In this document: piece after piece, positions 23,376 to 30,730 of the stretch
Layout of the letters: each line of letters starts with the position of its first letter
Numbering within the stretch: position 1 is the first letter of the stretch
Source of the DNA: Acidobacteriota bacterium
GTDB taxonomy: Bacteria; Acidobacteriota; Vicinamibacteria; Fen-336
Reading direction: 5' to 3'
Assembly (NCBI GenBank): GCA_003222275.1
Contig: QHVJ01000155.1
Span: 1 to 54,169, forward strand
DNA: 54,169 nucleotides
Made by a program: the position numbers and the translations under genes
The notes under the pieces: generated by a model
What the model was told of the DNA's origin: nothing
Database searches by the model: none
The model's input: only the letters and a program-made list of their open reading frames with translations

Positions 23376-25720
23376 CGATGCGGTGGCGCCCCCAACATGT
23401 CCGGACACGGCTCACGCTCTGGTACGTAGGGGTCCTGTCGGCCGTGCTCGCGCTGTACATCGTCTCGACCCTGCTCTTCGTCTACGTCTCCCTGCGCCAG
23501 CAGCTCGATGAGCGCCTGCGGGCGGAGTTCGAGAGGGTGGAGGACCGCCTCGCCGAACCGTCCGGCGGAACGATCGGCATCGACGGCCACGACGAGGAAG
23601 GCGTACCGGCGAGCCTCGTCGAAGTCTGGTCCCCGGAGGGGGCGGTCCTGTATCGCAGTGCATCGCTCCGCGGCGAGGCGCTCGCGCCCGCGTGGCCGAC
23701 CACGACTCGGGACGATTGGTCGTTCACGTCGCTGAGACTACGGGACGGGACTCCCCTCCGCGTGCTGAGCCATGCCTATGGCGTCTTGGGTCGCCGGGTG
23801 GTGATCCGGGTTGCGGCCAGCGAGGAGCGTCTCCGTCACGAGTGGCGCGAGCTGTCGGTCGGGCTCCTGTTCGGGTTGCCGGTGGCGGTCGCGATCGCCG
23901 GCCTCGGAGGGCACTGGCTGGCCCGCCGAGTTTTGGCGCCCTTGGGCCGGATGGCCCGGCGTGCAGAGCGGCTGACCGCTGACAACCTTGGGGAACGGCT
24001 TCCGGTCGAGAACGCCGACGACGAGATGGGTCACCTGGCCCGAGTCTTCAACGCGTCGCTGGCCAGGATCGAGGAGTCGTTCGCTCAGCTCCGGCGCTTC
24101 ACCGCCGATGCCTCTCATGAGCTGCGGACTCCCCTCACCGCGATCCGCGCCGTGGGTGAAGTCGCGCTGCAGGAGCACCAGGACCCAGAGCGGTACCGCG
24201 AGGCGATCGGCAGCATGCTCGAGGAGGTAGACAGGTTGTCTCGCCTCGTGGCCAGCCTTCTCTTCCTCTCGCGAGCGGACGCCGGCCCCGTCCTCCGCTG
24301 CGTGAAGCGGGGGCTGCTCGAGTTGGCCCGGGAAACCGCGGCGTTGCTCGAGATTCTCGCGGAGGAGAAGGGCCAGCGCATCGAGGTGGGCGGCGACGAC
24401 GGCGTGATGGCGGAGGTCGACGGCCTCATCTTGCGCCAGGCCCTCATCAACCTGATCGACAACGCGATCAAGTACTCGCCACGCGGCGGCTGCATTCGGA
24501 TCACGGTCCGAACCAATTCCGAGGGCGCGGCCAGCGTCGAGGTCGCGGACGAGGGGCCCGGTATCCCGGAAGGCCACCGCTCCCGCGTCTTCGATCGTTT
24601 CTACCGTGTCGACACGTCGCGGTCGCGCGAGGGGGGCGGTGCGGGTCTCGGACTCGCGATCACCCTTTGGGCCGTCAAGGCCCACGGCGGGCGGATCGAG
24701 CTCGACAGCGAGGAGGGGAGAGGGAGCACGTTCCGGATCGTGCTCCCGGCGCTCTCCAGCTCGACTCAATCCATGCCACAGGAACGTCCAAGAGAAAGAG
24801 GTGAAGTCATGCGTACAGTGGTCATTCTCGCCGCCTGGCTCGGATTCATCGCTGTTGACGTTCGCGCGCAAGCGCCGTCTCCGGCCGGCCTCGACACGAA
24901 TCGGATCGAGTCGCTCACGGGCGCGAAGGGCGCTCTCGATGAGAAGGAGGGCGTCTTCAAGGTGTCCGTCCCGCGAGCCGATCTCGCCGTGACCGCCGCC
25001 GGTGTCCGAATGACGCCACCCCTGGGCCTGACTTCTTGGGCGGCCTTCAAGCGGGCGGGCGGCCACGTGATGGTCATGGGGGACCTCGTCCTCCTGGAGG
25101 ACCAGGTGAACCCGGTCATGAGCGTGGCCCTCGACGAGGGGCTGGAGGTCACGGCCCTGCACAACCACTTCTTCTGGGACACGCCGAAGGTGATGTTCAT
25201 GCACATCGGCGGCAGCGGCGAGGAAGCCGCGATGGCTTCGGCAGTCGGAAAGGTGTTGGCGAAGATCAAGGACACCGCCGGAGGAAAGGGCGACGTGCCT
25301 CATGCAGAGATCGATCCCTCGCAGACGACGCTGGACACCAGCAAGATCGAAGCGATCCTGGCGAACAAGGGGAGCCTCGGCTCGGGCGTCTACAAAGTGA
25401 CCATCGGCCGGACCGCCCGCATGCACGGCCAGGAGGTTGCGGCCACCATGGGCGTGAACACCTGGGCGGCCTTCGCGGGTTCGGACCAGCGCGCGGTCGT
25501 GGATGGAGACTTTGCCATGCTCGAGTCGGAGCTCCAGAGCGTGTTGAAGGCGCTCCGACACGCCGGCATCAACGTCGTGGCCATACATCAACACATGGCG
25601 GGTGAGGAACCACGGATCGTCTTCCTCCACTACTGGGGCGTGGGTCCCACCGACGTCCTCGCCCGGGGGGTGCGAGCGGCTCTCGACCAGACGCGGCACG
25701 AGGGAGACCGGGCGAGGTAA
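23372..25720 (+). CDS. Sensor histidine kinase continuous with a C-terminal DUF1259 (LppY/LpqO-like) region
   Basis: One uninterrupted 782-codon frame. Residues 1 to about 470 are a two-helix membrane histidine kinase of the heavy-metal-sensor type: TM1 at about 16-38, periplasmic loop, TM2 near 163-180, HAMP, phosphoacceptor H249 in DASHELRTPL, N-box NLIDNAIKYS, and G-boxes ADEGPGIPE and GAGLGLAI. The kinase ends normally at FRIVLPA, but no stop follows. After a 19-residue linker the frame continues into residues 480-782: a signal-peptide-like segment (MRTVVILAAWLGFIAV) and two DUF1259 repeats. The internal ATG at 24809 has its own GAGGTG ribosome site, so a separate exported DUF1259 protein may also be made. 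The overlap GTGA couples it to the response regulator. Confidence 0.85.
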   Translation: MTMRWRPQHVRTRLTLWYVGVLSAVLALYIVSTLLFVYVSLRQQLDERLRAEFERVEDRLAEPSGGTIGIDGHDEEGVPASLVEVWSPEGAVLYRSASLRGEALAPAWPTTTRDDWSFTSLRLRDGTPLRVLSHAYGVLGRRVVIRVAASEERLRHEWRELSVGLLFGLPVAVAIAGLGGHWLARRVLAPLGRMARRAERLTADNLGERLPVENADDEMGHLARVFNASLARIEESFAQLRRFTADASHELRTPLTAIRAVGEVALQEHQDPERYREAIGSMLEEVDRLSRLVASLLFLSRADAGPVLRCVKRGLLELARETAALLEILAEEKGQRIEVGGDDGVMAEVDGLILRQALINLIDNAIKYSPRGGCIRITVRTNSEGAASVEVADEGPGIPEGHRSRVFDRFYRVDTSRSREGGGAGLGLAITLWAVKAHGGRIELDSEEGRGSTFRIVLPALSSSTQSMPQERPRERGEVMRTVVILAAWLGFIAVDVRAQAPSPAGLDTNRIESLTGAKGALDEKEGVFKVSVPRADLAVTAAGVRMTPPLGLTSWAAFKRAGGHVMVMGDLVLLEDQVNPVMSVALDEGLEVTALHNHFFWDTPKVMFMHIGGSGEEAAMASAVGKVLAKIKDTAGGKGDVPHAEIDPSQTTLDTSKIEAILANKGSLGSGVYKVTIGRTARMHGQEVAATMGVNTWAAFAGSDQRAVVDGDFAMLESELQSVLKALRHAGINVVAIHQHMAGEEPRIVFLHYWGVGPTDVLARGVRAALDQTRHEGDRAR
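24809..25720 (+). CDS. DUF1259 (LppY/LpqO-like) protein from an internal start
   Basis: The 303-residue product that would start at the in-frame ATG at 24809 inside the kinase frame, preceded by AGAGGTG seven bases upstream. It has a cleavable-looking signal peptide (to about residue 22, ending VRAQ) and two copies of the DUF1259 unit: LDTNRIESLTGAKG...SWAAFKRAGGHVMVMGD...ALHNHFFWDTPKVMFMHIGG, and LDTSKIEAILANKG...TWAAFAGSDQRAVVDGD...AIHQHMAGEEPRIVFLHYWG. The matched histidines in both copies suggest metal or cofactor binding, but the family has no proven activity. Whether this form, the kinase fusion, or both exist cannot be settled from sequence. Confidence 0.7.
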   Translation: MRTVVILAAWLGFIAVDVRAQAPSPAGLDTNRIESLTGAKGALDEKEGVFKVSVPRADLAVTAAGVRMTPPLGLTSWAAFKRAGGHVMVMGDLVLLEDQVNPVMSVALDEGLEVTALHNHFFWDTPKVMFMHIGGSGEEAAMASAVGKVLAKIKDTAGGKGDVPHAEIDPSQTTLDTSKIEAILANKGSLGSGVYKVTIGRTARMHGQEVAATMGVNTWAAFAGSDQRAVVDGDFAMLESELQSVLKALRHAGINVVAIHQHMAGEEPRIVFLHYWGVGPTDVLARGVRAALDQTRHEGDRAR

Positions 25721-25733
25721 CAGGAGGTCTTGC

Positions 25734-27908
25734 CTGGCGCGTTCGGTCGTCACGCTTCTCGTCACCGTGGCCCTTGCGTCTACGTGCCTGATCCGCAGCG
25801 CTGGCGCCGAGGGAGACGTCCGGCCGGCGCTGCGGGTCGGTGCGCTGCCTGACGGACTGCGGTTGGACGGCATGCTCGACGAGCCCGCCTGGTCCCTCGC
25901 GCCTTCCATAGAGGACCTCGTGATGGTCGAACCTCGTCAGGGCCAGCGGCCGACGGGCCGGACGACGGTCAGGGTTCTCGCCGGCCCCCGGGCGCTGGTG
26001 TTCGGCGTGCGTTGCGACGATCCGGACGCGGCCCACATCGTGAGCTTCACCAAGGAGCGGGACGGCGACTTCGCGACGGAGGACCACATCCTGATCGTGC
26101 TGGACCCGTTCCAGGACGGACGCTCCGGCTATGTCTTCGCCGTGAACCCAGGGGGCGCGCGGTTCGACGCGCTCGTCCAGCCCTCCGGTGAGAGCGTCGA
26201 CCAGAACTGGGACGGCGAGTGGGAAGCCGCCGTTCATCGTGACGCCGCGGGATGGTCGGCCGAGATCCGGCTCCCGGTCGAGACGCTCAATTTCCGGCAT
26301 GGCTTGAAGGAGTGGGGATTCAACATCCAGCGCCGGCTGCAGCGCCGGCAGGAGACGGAGCGCTGGGCGAGCCCGCGCCAGGACTACAAGGTGTACCGGA
26401 CGAGCGGAGCTGGACTGCTCACGGGCCTTCCCGAGTTCGATCTAGGACTGGGCCTCAGCGTACGGCCCTCGCTCGTCGGCGGCTTCCAGAATCCCGCGCC
26501 CGCGGCCGCGACGGACGGGACCTTCGATCCGAGCCTCGACGTGACCCAGCGCCTGGGCTCCAACCTCCTCGCGTCCCTGACCGTGAACACCGACTTCGCG
26601 GAGACCGAGGTCGATACACGACAGACGAACCTCACGCGCTTTCCGCTCTTCTTCCCCGAGAAGAGGACCTTCTTCCTGCAAGGAGGGGACATCTTCCAGT
26701 TCGGTAGCGGGATCAGCACGGAGACGCTGGTGCCCTTCTTCAGCCGGCGCATCGGGCTCGTGGCCGATCAGCAGGTGCCGATCCTGGCCGGCCTCAAGAC
26801 CAACGGCCGCATCGGCCGCACGAGCCTCGGCGCCCTCGTCGTGCGCACTCGTGAAGAGAGTCCCCTGGCTCCGGCCGCGACGATGGCGGTCGTGCGAGTG
26901 AAGCAGGACGTGCTCGCCGAATCGCGGGCGGGGTTCCTGGCTACCGCAGGCGATCCGCTCGGGCGGCGGGGAAGCTGGGAGTTCGGCGCCGACTTCACAT
27001 ACCAGACCTCGCGGTTCCGTGGGAGCAAGAACTTCAGCGCCGGCGTGTGGGGCCTGGCCGTGGGGCGTGACGACCTCCGGGACGCTCAGGAGAGGACCGC
27101 TTTTGGGCTCAACGTCGACTACCCGAACGACCTCTGGGACTGCTACGCGATCTACAGACGCATCGGCGACGGATTCGATCCCTCGCTGGGCTTCGTTCCC
27201 CGGCGTGGGATCAACACGTACCAGGCGGGCTGTAGCTACTCACCGCGGCCCAAGGGCAGCTTCATCCGCCAGATGTTCCACGAGTTCTATCCGACGCTCA
27301 CTACCGACCTGGGCGGCCGGTGGGAAAGCTACCGGGTCTTCATCGCTCCCATCAACTGGCGGTTGGAGAGCGGGGACCGCTTTGAGTTCAACGTGGCGCC
27401 GGCGGGGGAGCGCCTGGTGGCGCCCTTCGCGATCACGGACCGCGTAGTGATCCCGAGCGGCTCCTACCATTGGCGCCAGTACCGCCTGGAGCTCCAGACG
27501 GCAGCCAAGCGCAAGCTCTCCGGCCAGGCCACCTGGTGGTTCGGCGGCTTCTACACGGGGACGCTGAACCAGCTCCAGCTGGAGTCGTCCTGGACGCCTT
27601 CGCCTCTCGTCACTTTCCTCGTGAACGCGGAGCGCGACATCGGCCGCCTCGCTCAGGGAGACTTCGACCTCACCCTGGTCGGAACCAAGGTGCGGCTCAA
27701 CCTTTCGTCGGACCTGCAGCTCAACAGCTTCGTGCAGTACGGCACGGACGACCACACCTTCGGCACCAATACGCGGCTGCGTTGGACGTACAGCCCCCGG
27801 GGCGACCTGTTCGTCATCTACAACCACAACCTCCGGAAGATCCAGGATCGCTGGGCGCGGGACTCGAACGAGCTGCTCATCAAGTTGCAGTACACGTTCC
27901 GCCGATAG
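25734..27908 (+). CDS. Secreted CBM9-like N-terminus with DUF5916-type outer-membrane beta-barrel
   Basis: A protein of about 724 residues. A signal peptide is followed by a CBM9-like sugar-binding domain (about residues 35-215: LRLDGMLDEPAWSLA, then RALVFGVRCDDPD and WSAEIRLPVETLNF), then a long DUF5916 region with NTDFAETEVDTRQTNLTRFPLFFPEKRTFFLQGG and alternating beta strands to a terminal FRR, as in outer-membrane barrels. The start is unusual: AGGAGGT at 25722-25728 is followed 5 bases later by a CTG at 25734 that gives a good signal peptide (LARSVVTLLVTVALAST). No ATG, GTG or TTG fits as well; a GTG at 25602 lies inside the preceding gene and a GTG at 25767 loses the basic n-region. It follows the DUF1259 frame by 13 bases. 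Confidence 0.85.
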   Translation: MARSVVTLLVTVALASTCLIRSAGAEGDVRPALRVGALPDGLRLDGMLDEPAWSLAPSIEDLVMVEPRQGQRPTGRTTVRVLAGPRALVFGVRCDDPDAAHIVSFTKERDGDFATEDHILIVLDPFQDGRSGYVFAVNPGGARFDALVQPSGESVDQNWDGEWEAAVHRDAAGWSAEIRLPVETLNFRHGLKEWGFNIQRRLQRRQETERWASPRQDYKVYRTSGAGLLTGLPEFDLGLGLSVRPSLVGGFQNPAPAAATDGTFDPSLDVTQRLGSNLLASLTVNTDFAETEVDTRQTNLTRFPLFFPEKRTFFLQGGDIFQFGSGISTETLVPFFSRRIGLVADQQVPILAGLKTNGRIGRTSLGALVVRTREESPLAPAATMAVVRVKQDVLAESRAGFLATAGDPLGRRGSWEFGADFTYQTSRFRGSKNFSAGVWGLAVGRDDLRDAQERTAFGLNVDYPNDLWDCYAIYRRIGDGFDPSLGFVPRRGINTYQAGCSYSPRPKGSFIRQMFHEFYPTLTTDLGGRWESYRVFIAPINWRLESGDRFEFNVAPAGERLVAPFAITDRVVIPSGSYHWRQYRLELQTAAKRKLSGQATWWFGGFYTGTLNQLQLESSWTPSPLVTFLVNAERDIGRLAQGDFDLTLVGTKVRLNLSSDLQLNSFVQYGTDDHTFGTNTRLRWTYSPRGDLFVIYNHNLRKIQDRWARDSNELLIKLQYTFRR

Positions 27909-27957
27909 CCGCGGCGGCGGAGAATTGATGCGCTCGGTGAGCGCCGAGGGAGCGGTC

Positions 27958-28959
27958 ATGAAACGAGAGATCATCGTGGTGTTGTTCCTCACCTCAATGG
28001 CGGTGCCTGATCACACGACTCGTGCTGCGACCGATGTCCTGCGGCTACGGCTCGTCCAGACCATTCCGCTACCCGGGGTCCAGGGGCGGATCGACCATCT
28101 GGCGGTGGACGTGGCCAGCCAGAGGTTGTTCGTGGCGGCGCTGGGAAACAACACGGTCGAGGTCATCGACCTGAAGAGGGGAGAGCGGGTGCAGAGCCTG
28201 GCGGGCTTCAAGGAGCCGCAGGGGCTGGCCTACCTCCCGGATACGAAGACGGTCGCCGTGGCCAACGGCGGAGACGGCCTGGTGACGCTGCTCGACGGCA
28301 CGTCCTTCAAGCCGACCAGGACGATCGCCTTCGGCGACGACGCCGACAACCTTCGCTACGACGCCGCACGCAAGCGACTCTACGTCGGGTATGGAAATGG
28401 AGCGCTCGGCGCCTACGACGTGGCGAAGGGTATCCGCTTGCCGGACATCCCGCTCGATGCCCACCCGGAGTCGTTCCAACTGGACGCGCCTTCGGGACGG
28501 ATCTACGTGAACGTCGCGTCGCGCCAGAAGGTCGCGGTCGCCGACGTCAGCAAGAACTCAGTGGTGGCGACGTGGGCGGTGAGCGCCGGTGCCGCCAACT
28601 TTCCGATGGCCCTGGATTCGACGCACGATCGGCTCTTCGTGGTGACGCGGCGCCCGCCGCACCTGGTCGTCATTGACACCGGGAGCGGGAAGACGGTCGC
28701 GACGCTGGAGGCCGACGGCGATGCGGACGACCTCTTCTATGACCCCGCCCGGCGTCGCCTCTATGGCTGCTTCGGTTCTGGCTCAGTGATGGTGTATGCG
28801 CAGAACGATCCCGACCATTACACGGTGCGGGCGAAGGTCCCGACGACGGCGGGCGCCCGAACGGGCCTGTTTTCCGCTGATCTGCGCCGCCTCTTCGTCG
28901 CCGTTCCTCGACGGGCGAATCCCACCGCTGAGATTCGCGTCTTCGATGTCGGGCCGTGA
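27958..28959 (+). CDS. Secreted YVTN-type beta-propeller protein
   Basis: The 333-residue product has a signal peptide (about residues 1-22) and successive beta-propeller blades: HLAVDVASQRLFVAALGNNTVEVIDL, GLAYLPDTKTVAVANGGDGLVTLLD, LRYDAARKRLYVGYGNGALGAYDV and so on, about seven units, each with the pattern of YVTN/NHL surrogates. No enzymatic residues are recognisable. The ATG at 27958 has GAGGGAG upstream, so I reject two earlier in-frame starts. It lies 49 bases after the DUF5916-type gene and completes a likely transcript with the two-component system and DUF1259 region. Confidence 0.85.
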   Translation: MKREIIVVLFLTSMAVPDHTTRAATDVLRLRLVQTIPLPGVQGRIDHLAVDVASQRLFVAALGNNTVEVIDLKRGERVQSLAGFKEPQGLAYLPDTKTVAVANGGDGLVTLLDGTSFKPTRTIAFGDDADNLRYDAARKRLYVGYGNGALGAYDVAKGIRLPDIPLDAHPESFQLDAPSGRIYVNVASRQKVAVADVSKNSVVATWAVSAGAANFPMALDSTHDRLFVVTRRPPHLVVIDTGSGKTVATLEADGDADDLFYDPARRRLYGCFGSGSVMVYAQNDPDHYTVRAKVPTTAGARTGLFSADLRRLFVAVPRRANPTAEIRVFDVGP

Positions 28960-28970
28960 TACTCCCACCG

Positions 28971-29297
28971 TCACGCCAGGGCCAATGCCACGCGCAGCGC
29001 CTGGTCGAGAGCACGAACGCGCGCTGACGGCAGACTGGCCACGTAGTTGGTCAGCACGGACTTCGGCAGGCTGACGAGGGCATCGCAGTGGATGCTCGAG
29101 TCGTGCTTCAGCCCGTCTTCGGGACCGACCTCGACCTGGGTCGCCAGCCCGTCCCGACGCGTGTAGACGGGAGCGCAGACGACCGTGGAGAATCGCGAAT
29201 CGATCAGGGCCTGTCGGCTGACCACCACGAAAACCCGAGATCTCTTCGGGTCCCCTCCCCGTGGCCGACGTACGCGCAAGAGGTCGCCTCGCTTCAA
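28971..29297 (-). CDS. MazF/PemK-family toxin
   Basis: A 108-residue mRNA-interferase-like toxin. The N-terminus [29 protein letters not shown] and the middle [13 protein letters not shown] are typical of the PemK/MazF fold, where the basic residues and the conserved P-x-S/T loop bind RNA. The start ATG overlaps the antitoxin stop (ATGA). It is the downstream gene of a type II pair. The 3' end lies 12 bases from the convergent beta-propeller gene. Confidence 0.9.
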   Translation of the reverse strand: MKRGDLLRVRRPRGGDPKRSRVFVVVSRQALIDSRFSTVVCAPVYTRRDGLATQVEVGPEDGLKHDSSIHCDALVSLPKSVLTNYVASLPSARVRALDQALRVALALA

Positions 29298-29524
29298 ACG
29301 TCCGCCTGATAAGCGAGAACGTCTTCCATCTCGCGGTTCAGGGCGTCGGCTGACTCGTTCAGGATCGCGAGGTCACGTGCTTCCCTGGCTGCCCGCGCGC
29401 GTCGGGCCAAGAACTCGCGCGCGGCGTCCTCGATCACTCGAGAGCGGCTTCGGGTTCGGCTGGTGGTCTTGTCGATTGCCCTGAGCACGCTCTCCTCGAT
29501 CGTCACGGAGGTCTTGACTCTCAT
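29294..29524 (-). CDS. Ribbon-helix-helix antitoxin of the MazF-like toxin
   Basis: A 76-residue protein with an N-terminal ribbon-helix-helix ([34 protein letters not shown]) and a helical acidic C-terminus ([12 protein letters not shown]) that would wrap the toxin. It overlaps the toxin start by 4 bases. An extended -10 (TGGTATGAT, complement of 29532-29540) ends 7 bases before the ATG with no separate ribosome site, so the mRNA is probably leaderless and autoregulated, as usual for such pairs. Confidence 0.85.
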   Translation of the reverse strand: MRVKTSVTIEESVLRAIDKTTSRTRSRSRVIEDAAREFLARRARAAREARDLAILNESADALNREMEDVLAYQADV

Positions 29525-29531
29525 ACCCCAG

Positions 29532-29540
29532 ATCATACCA
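29532..29540 (-). promoter_or_regulatory. Extended -10 promoter of the mazEF-like pair
   Basis: On the minus strand TGG-TATGAT lies immediately upstream; the hexamer (29537-29532) ends 7 bases before the ATG at 29524. GTGAAC sits at a rough -35 distance but is weak. Confidence 0.5.
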
Positions 29541-29641
29541 CCCGCCGGGGCGCGTTCACGGGGCGGTATCCCCGAGGGATTCGCCCTCCGTCGATAGTGA
29601 TACCCTCGCGGGCCAGGCTTTCGAAGAAGGACCACTCAAAA

Positions 29642-30706
29642 ATGAAGGTCACCAGACGGGACTTCATCACCTCCGTCGCGGCGCTCGCTCTCTCCCCGCC
29701 GCTGGCCCTCGCCAAGGACAGCCCGTGCACTCTCGGCATCGCGACCACGTCGATCGGCATCCGGCGATCGTGGCTGAGAAAGCGCGCCGCGGGGAGTGGA
29801 CCCGCCCTCGACGCCGAGGCGTTCCTGGACCTCTGCCACGAGTTCGGGACCGATGGCGCGCAGATGGACTACAGCATGCTGACTTCCCAGGATGCCGGAT
29901 ATCTCGGCCGCGTGCGCGAGGGAGTCGAAAGGCGCCGCATGTTCGTCGAGCTGATCGTCGACAACGGCGCGCTGGAAGACCTGGAGCTGCTGGAACGGAT
30001 CGGCCGGGCCGCGGAGGCGCTCGGCGTGACTCGATTGCGGGTGGCGTGCCTGCCGGGCCGACGCTATGAGGACTTCCACGACCGGAAGTCGTGGGACGAT
30101 TTCGCCGGGCGTTGGCGAGCGGCTCTGCCGCGGACCGAGCCGGTACTGCGGCGACACAAGCTCGCCCTCGGGGTCGAGAACCACAAGGACTGGCTGACGG
30201 ACGAGCTGGTCGACATCCTGCGCCGGATCGGCAGCCCGCACGTGGGGGCCTGCGTCGATTTCGGGAACAACCTGGCCCTTCTCGAGGACCCGCTCGAAAC
30301 CGTCGAGAAGCTCGCGCCCTACGCCGTCACGACCCACGTCAAGGACAACGTGATGGCGCCCTCGCCGGCCGGCTTCTCTCTCGGCGACGTCGCCCTGGGG
30401 GAGGGGGTGTTGCCGCTCGAGCGCATGGTCGGCGTGCTGCGGCGTCATCGGCCGGACATCCACCTGGTGCTCGAGGTCATCACGCGGGATCCGCTCACGG
30501 TCCCGTACCGCGAAGACCATTATTGGATCACGCGCGAGCGGCGCGACGAGGCGGCCGTGGCGCGGTTCGAGAAGGCGTTCCTGCGGCAAGAGCCGGCGGC
30601 GCCGCGGGCGAGAATCTCGGAGCTGGGCGACGAAGCGGCGCTGGCCGCGGAGAACGAAAACCTTCGGCGCAGCGTCATCTATGCTCGGAAGCGACTCCGC
30701 GCCTGA
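29642..30706 (+). CDS. Tat-exported sugar phosphate isomerase/epimerase-like TIM-barrel protein
   Basis: The 354-residue protein starts with a Tat-type signal (TRRDFITSVAALALSPPLALA) followed by a xylose-isomerase-like/AP endonuclease 2 TIM barrel. Barrel motifs include the metal-ligand glutamates in MFVELIVDNG and LALGVENHKDW, ACVDFGNNLAL, VTTHVKDNV, and HLVLEVITRDP near the end. Such enzymes isomerise or epimerise keto-sugars or inositols. It precedes a Gfo/Idh/MocA oxidoreductase by 24 bases in the same direction, a common pairing for oxidation and isomerisation of sugars. The ATG at 29642 gives the intact twin-arginine signal. Confidence 0.88.
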   Translation: MKVTRRDFITSVAALALSPPLALAKDSPCTLGIATTSIGIRRSWLRKRAAGSGPALDAEAFLDLCHEFGTDGAQMDYSMLTSQDAGYLGRVREGVERRRMFVELIVDNGALEDLELLERIGRAAEALGVTRLRVACLPGRRYEDFHDRKSWDDFAGRWRAALPRTEPVLRRHKLALGVENHKDWLTDELVDILRRIGSPHVGACVDFGNNLALLEDPLETVEKLAPYAVTTHVKDNVMAPSPAGFSLGDVALGEGVLPLERMVGVLRRHRPDIHLVLEVITRDPLTVPYREDHYWITRERRDEAAVARFEKAFLRQEPAAPRARISELGDEAALAAENENLRRSVIYARKRLRA

Positions 30707-30730
30707 GCGCCGGAACAGTGGAGGATGGCC

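Noticed and set aside
23738-25909. 723-codon open frame on the minus strand over the kinase and DUF1259 region
   Set aside because: Antisense shadow of clear coding sequence with no domain of its own.
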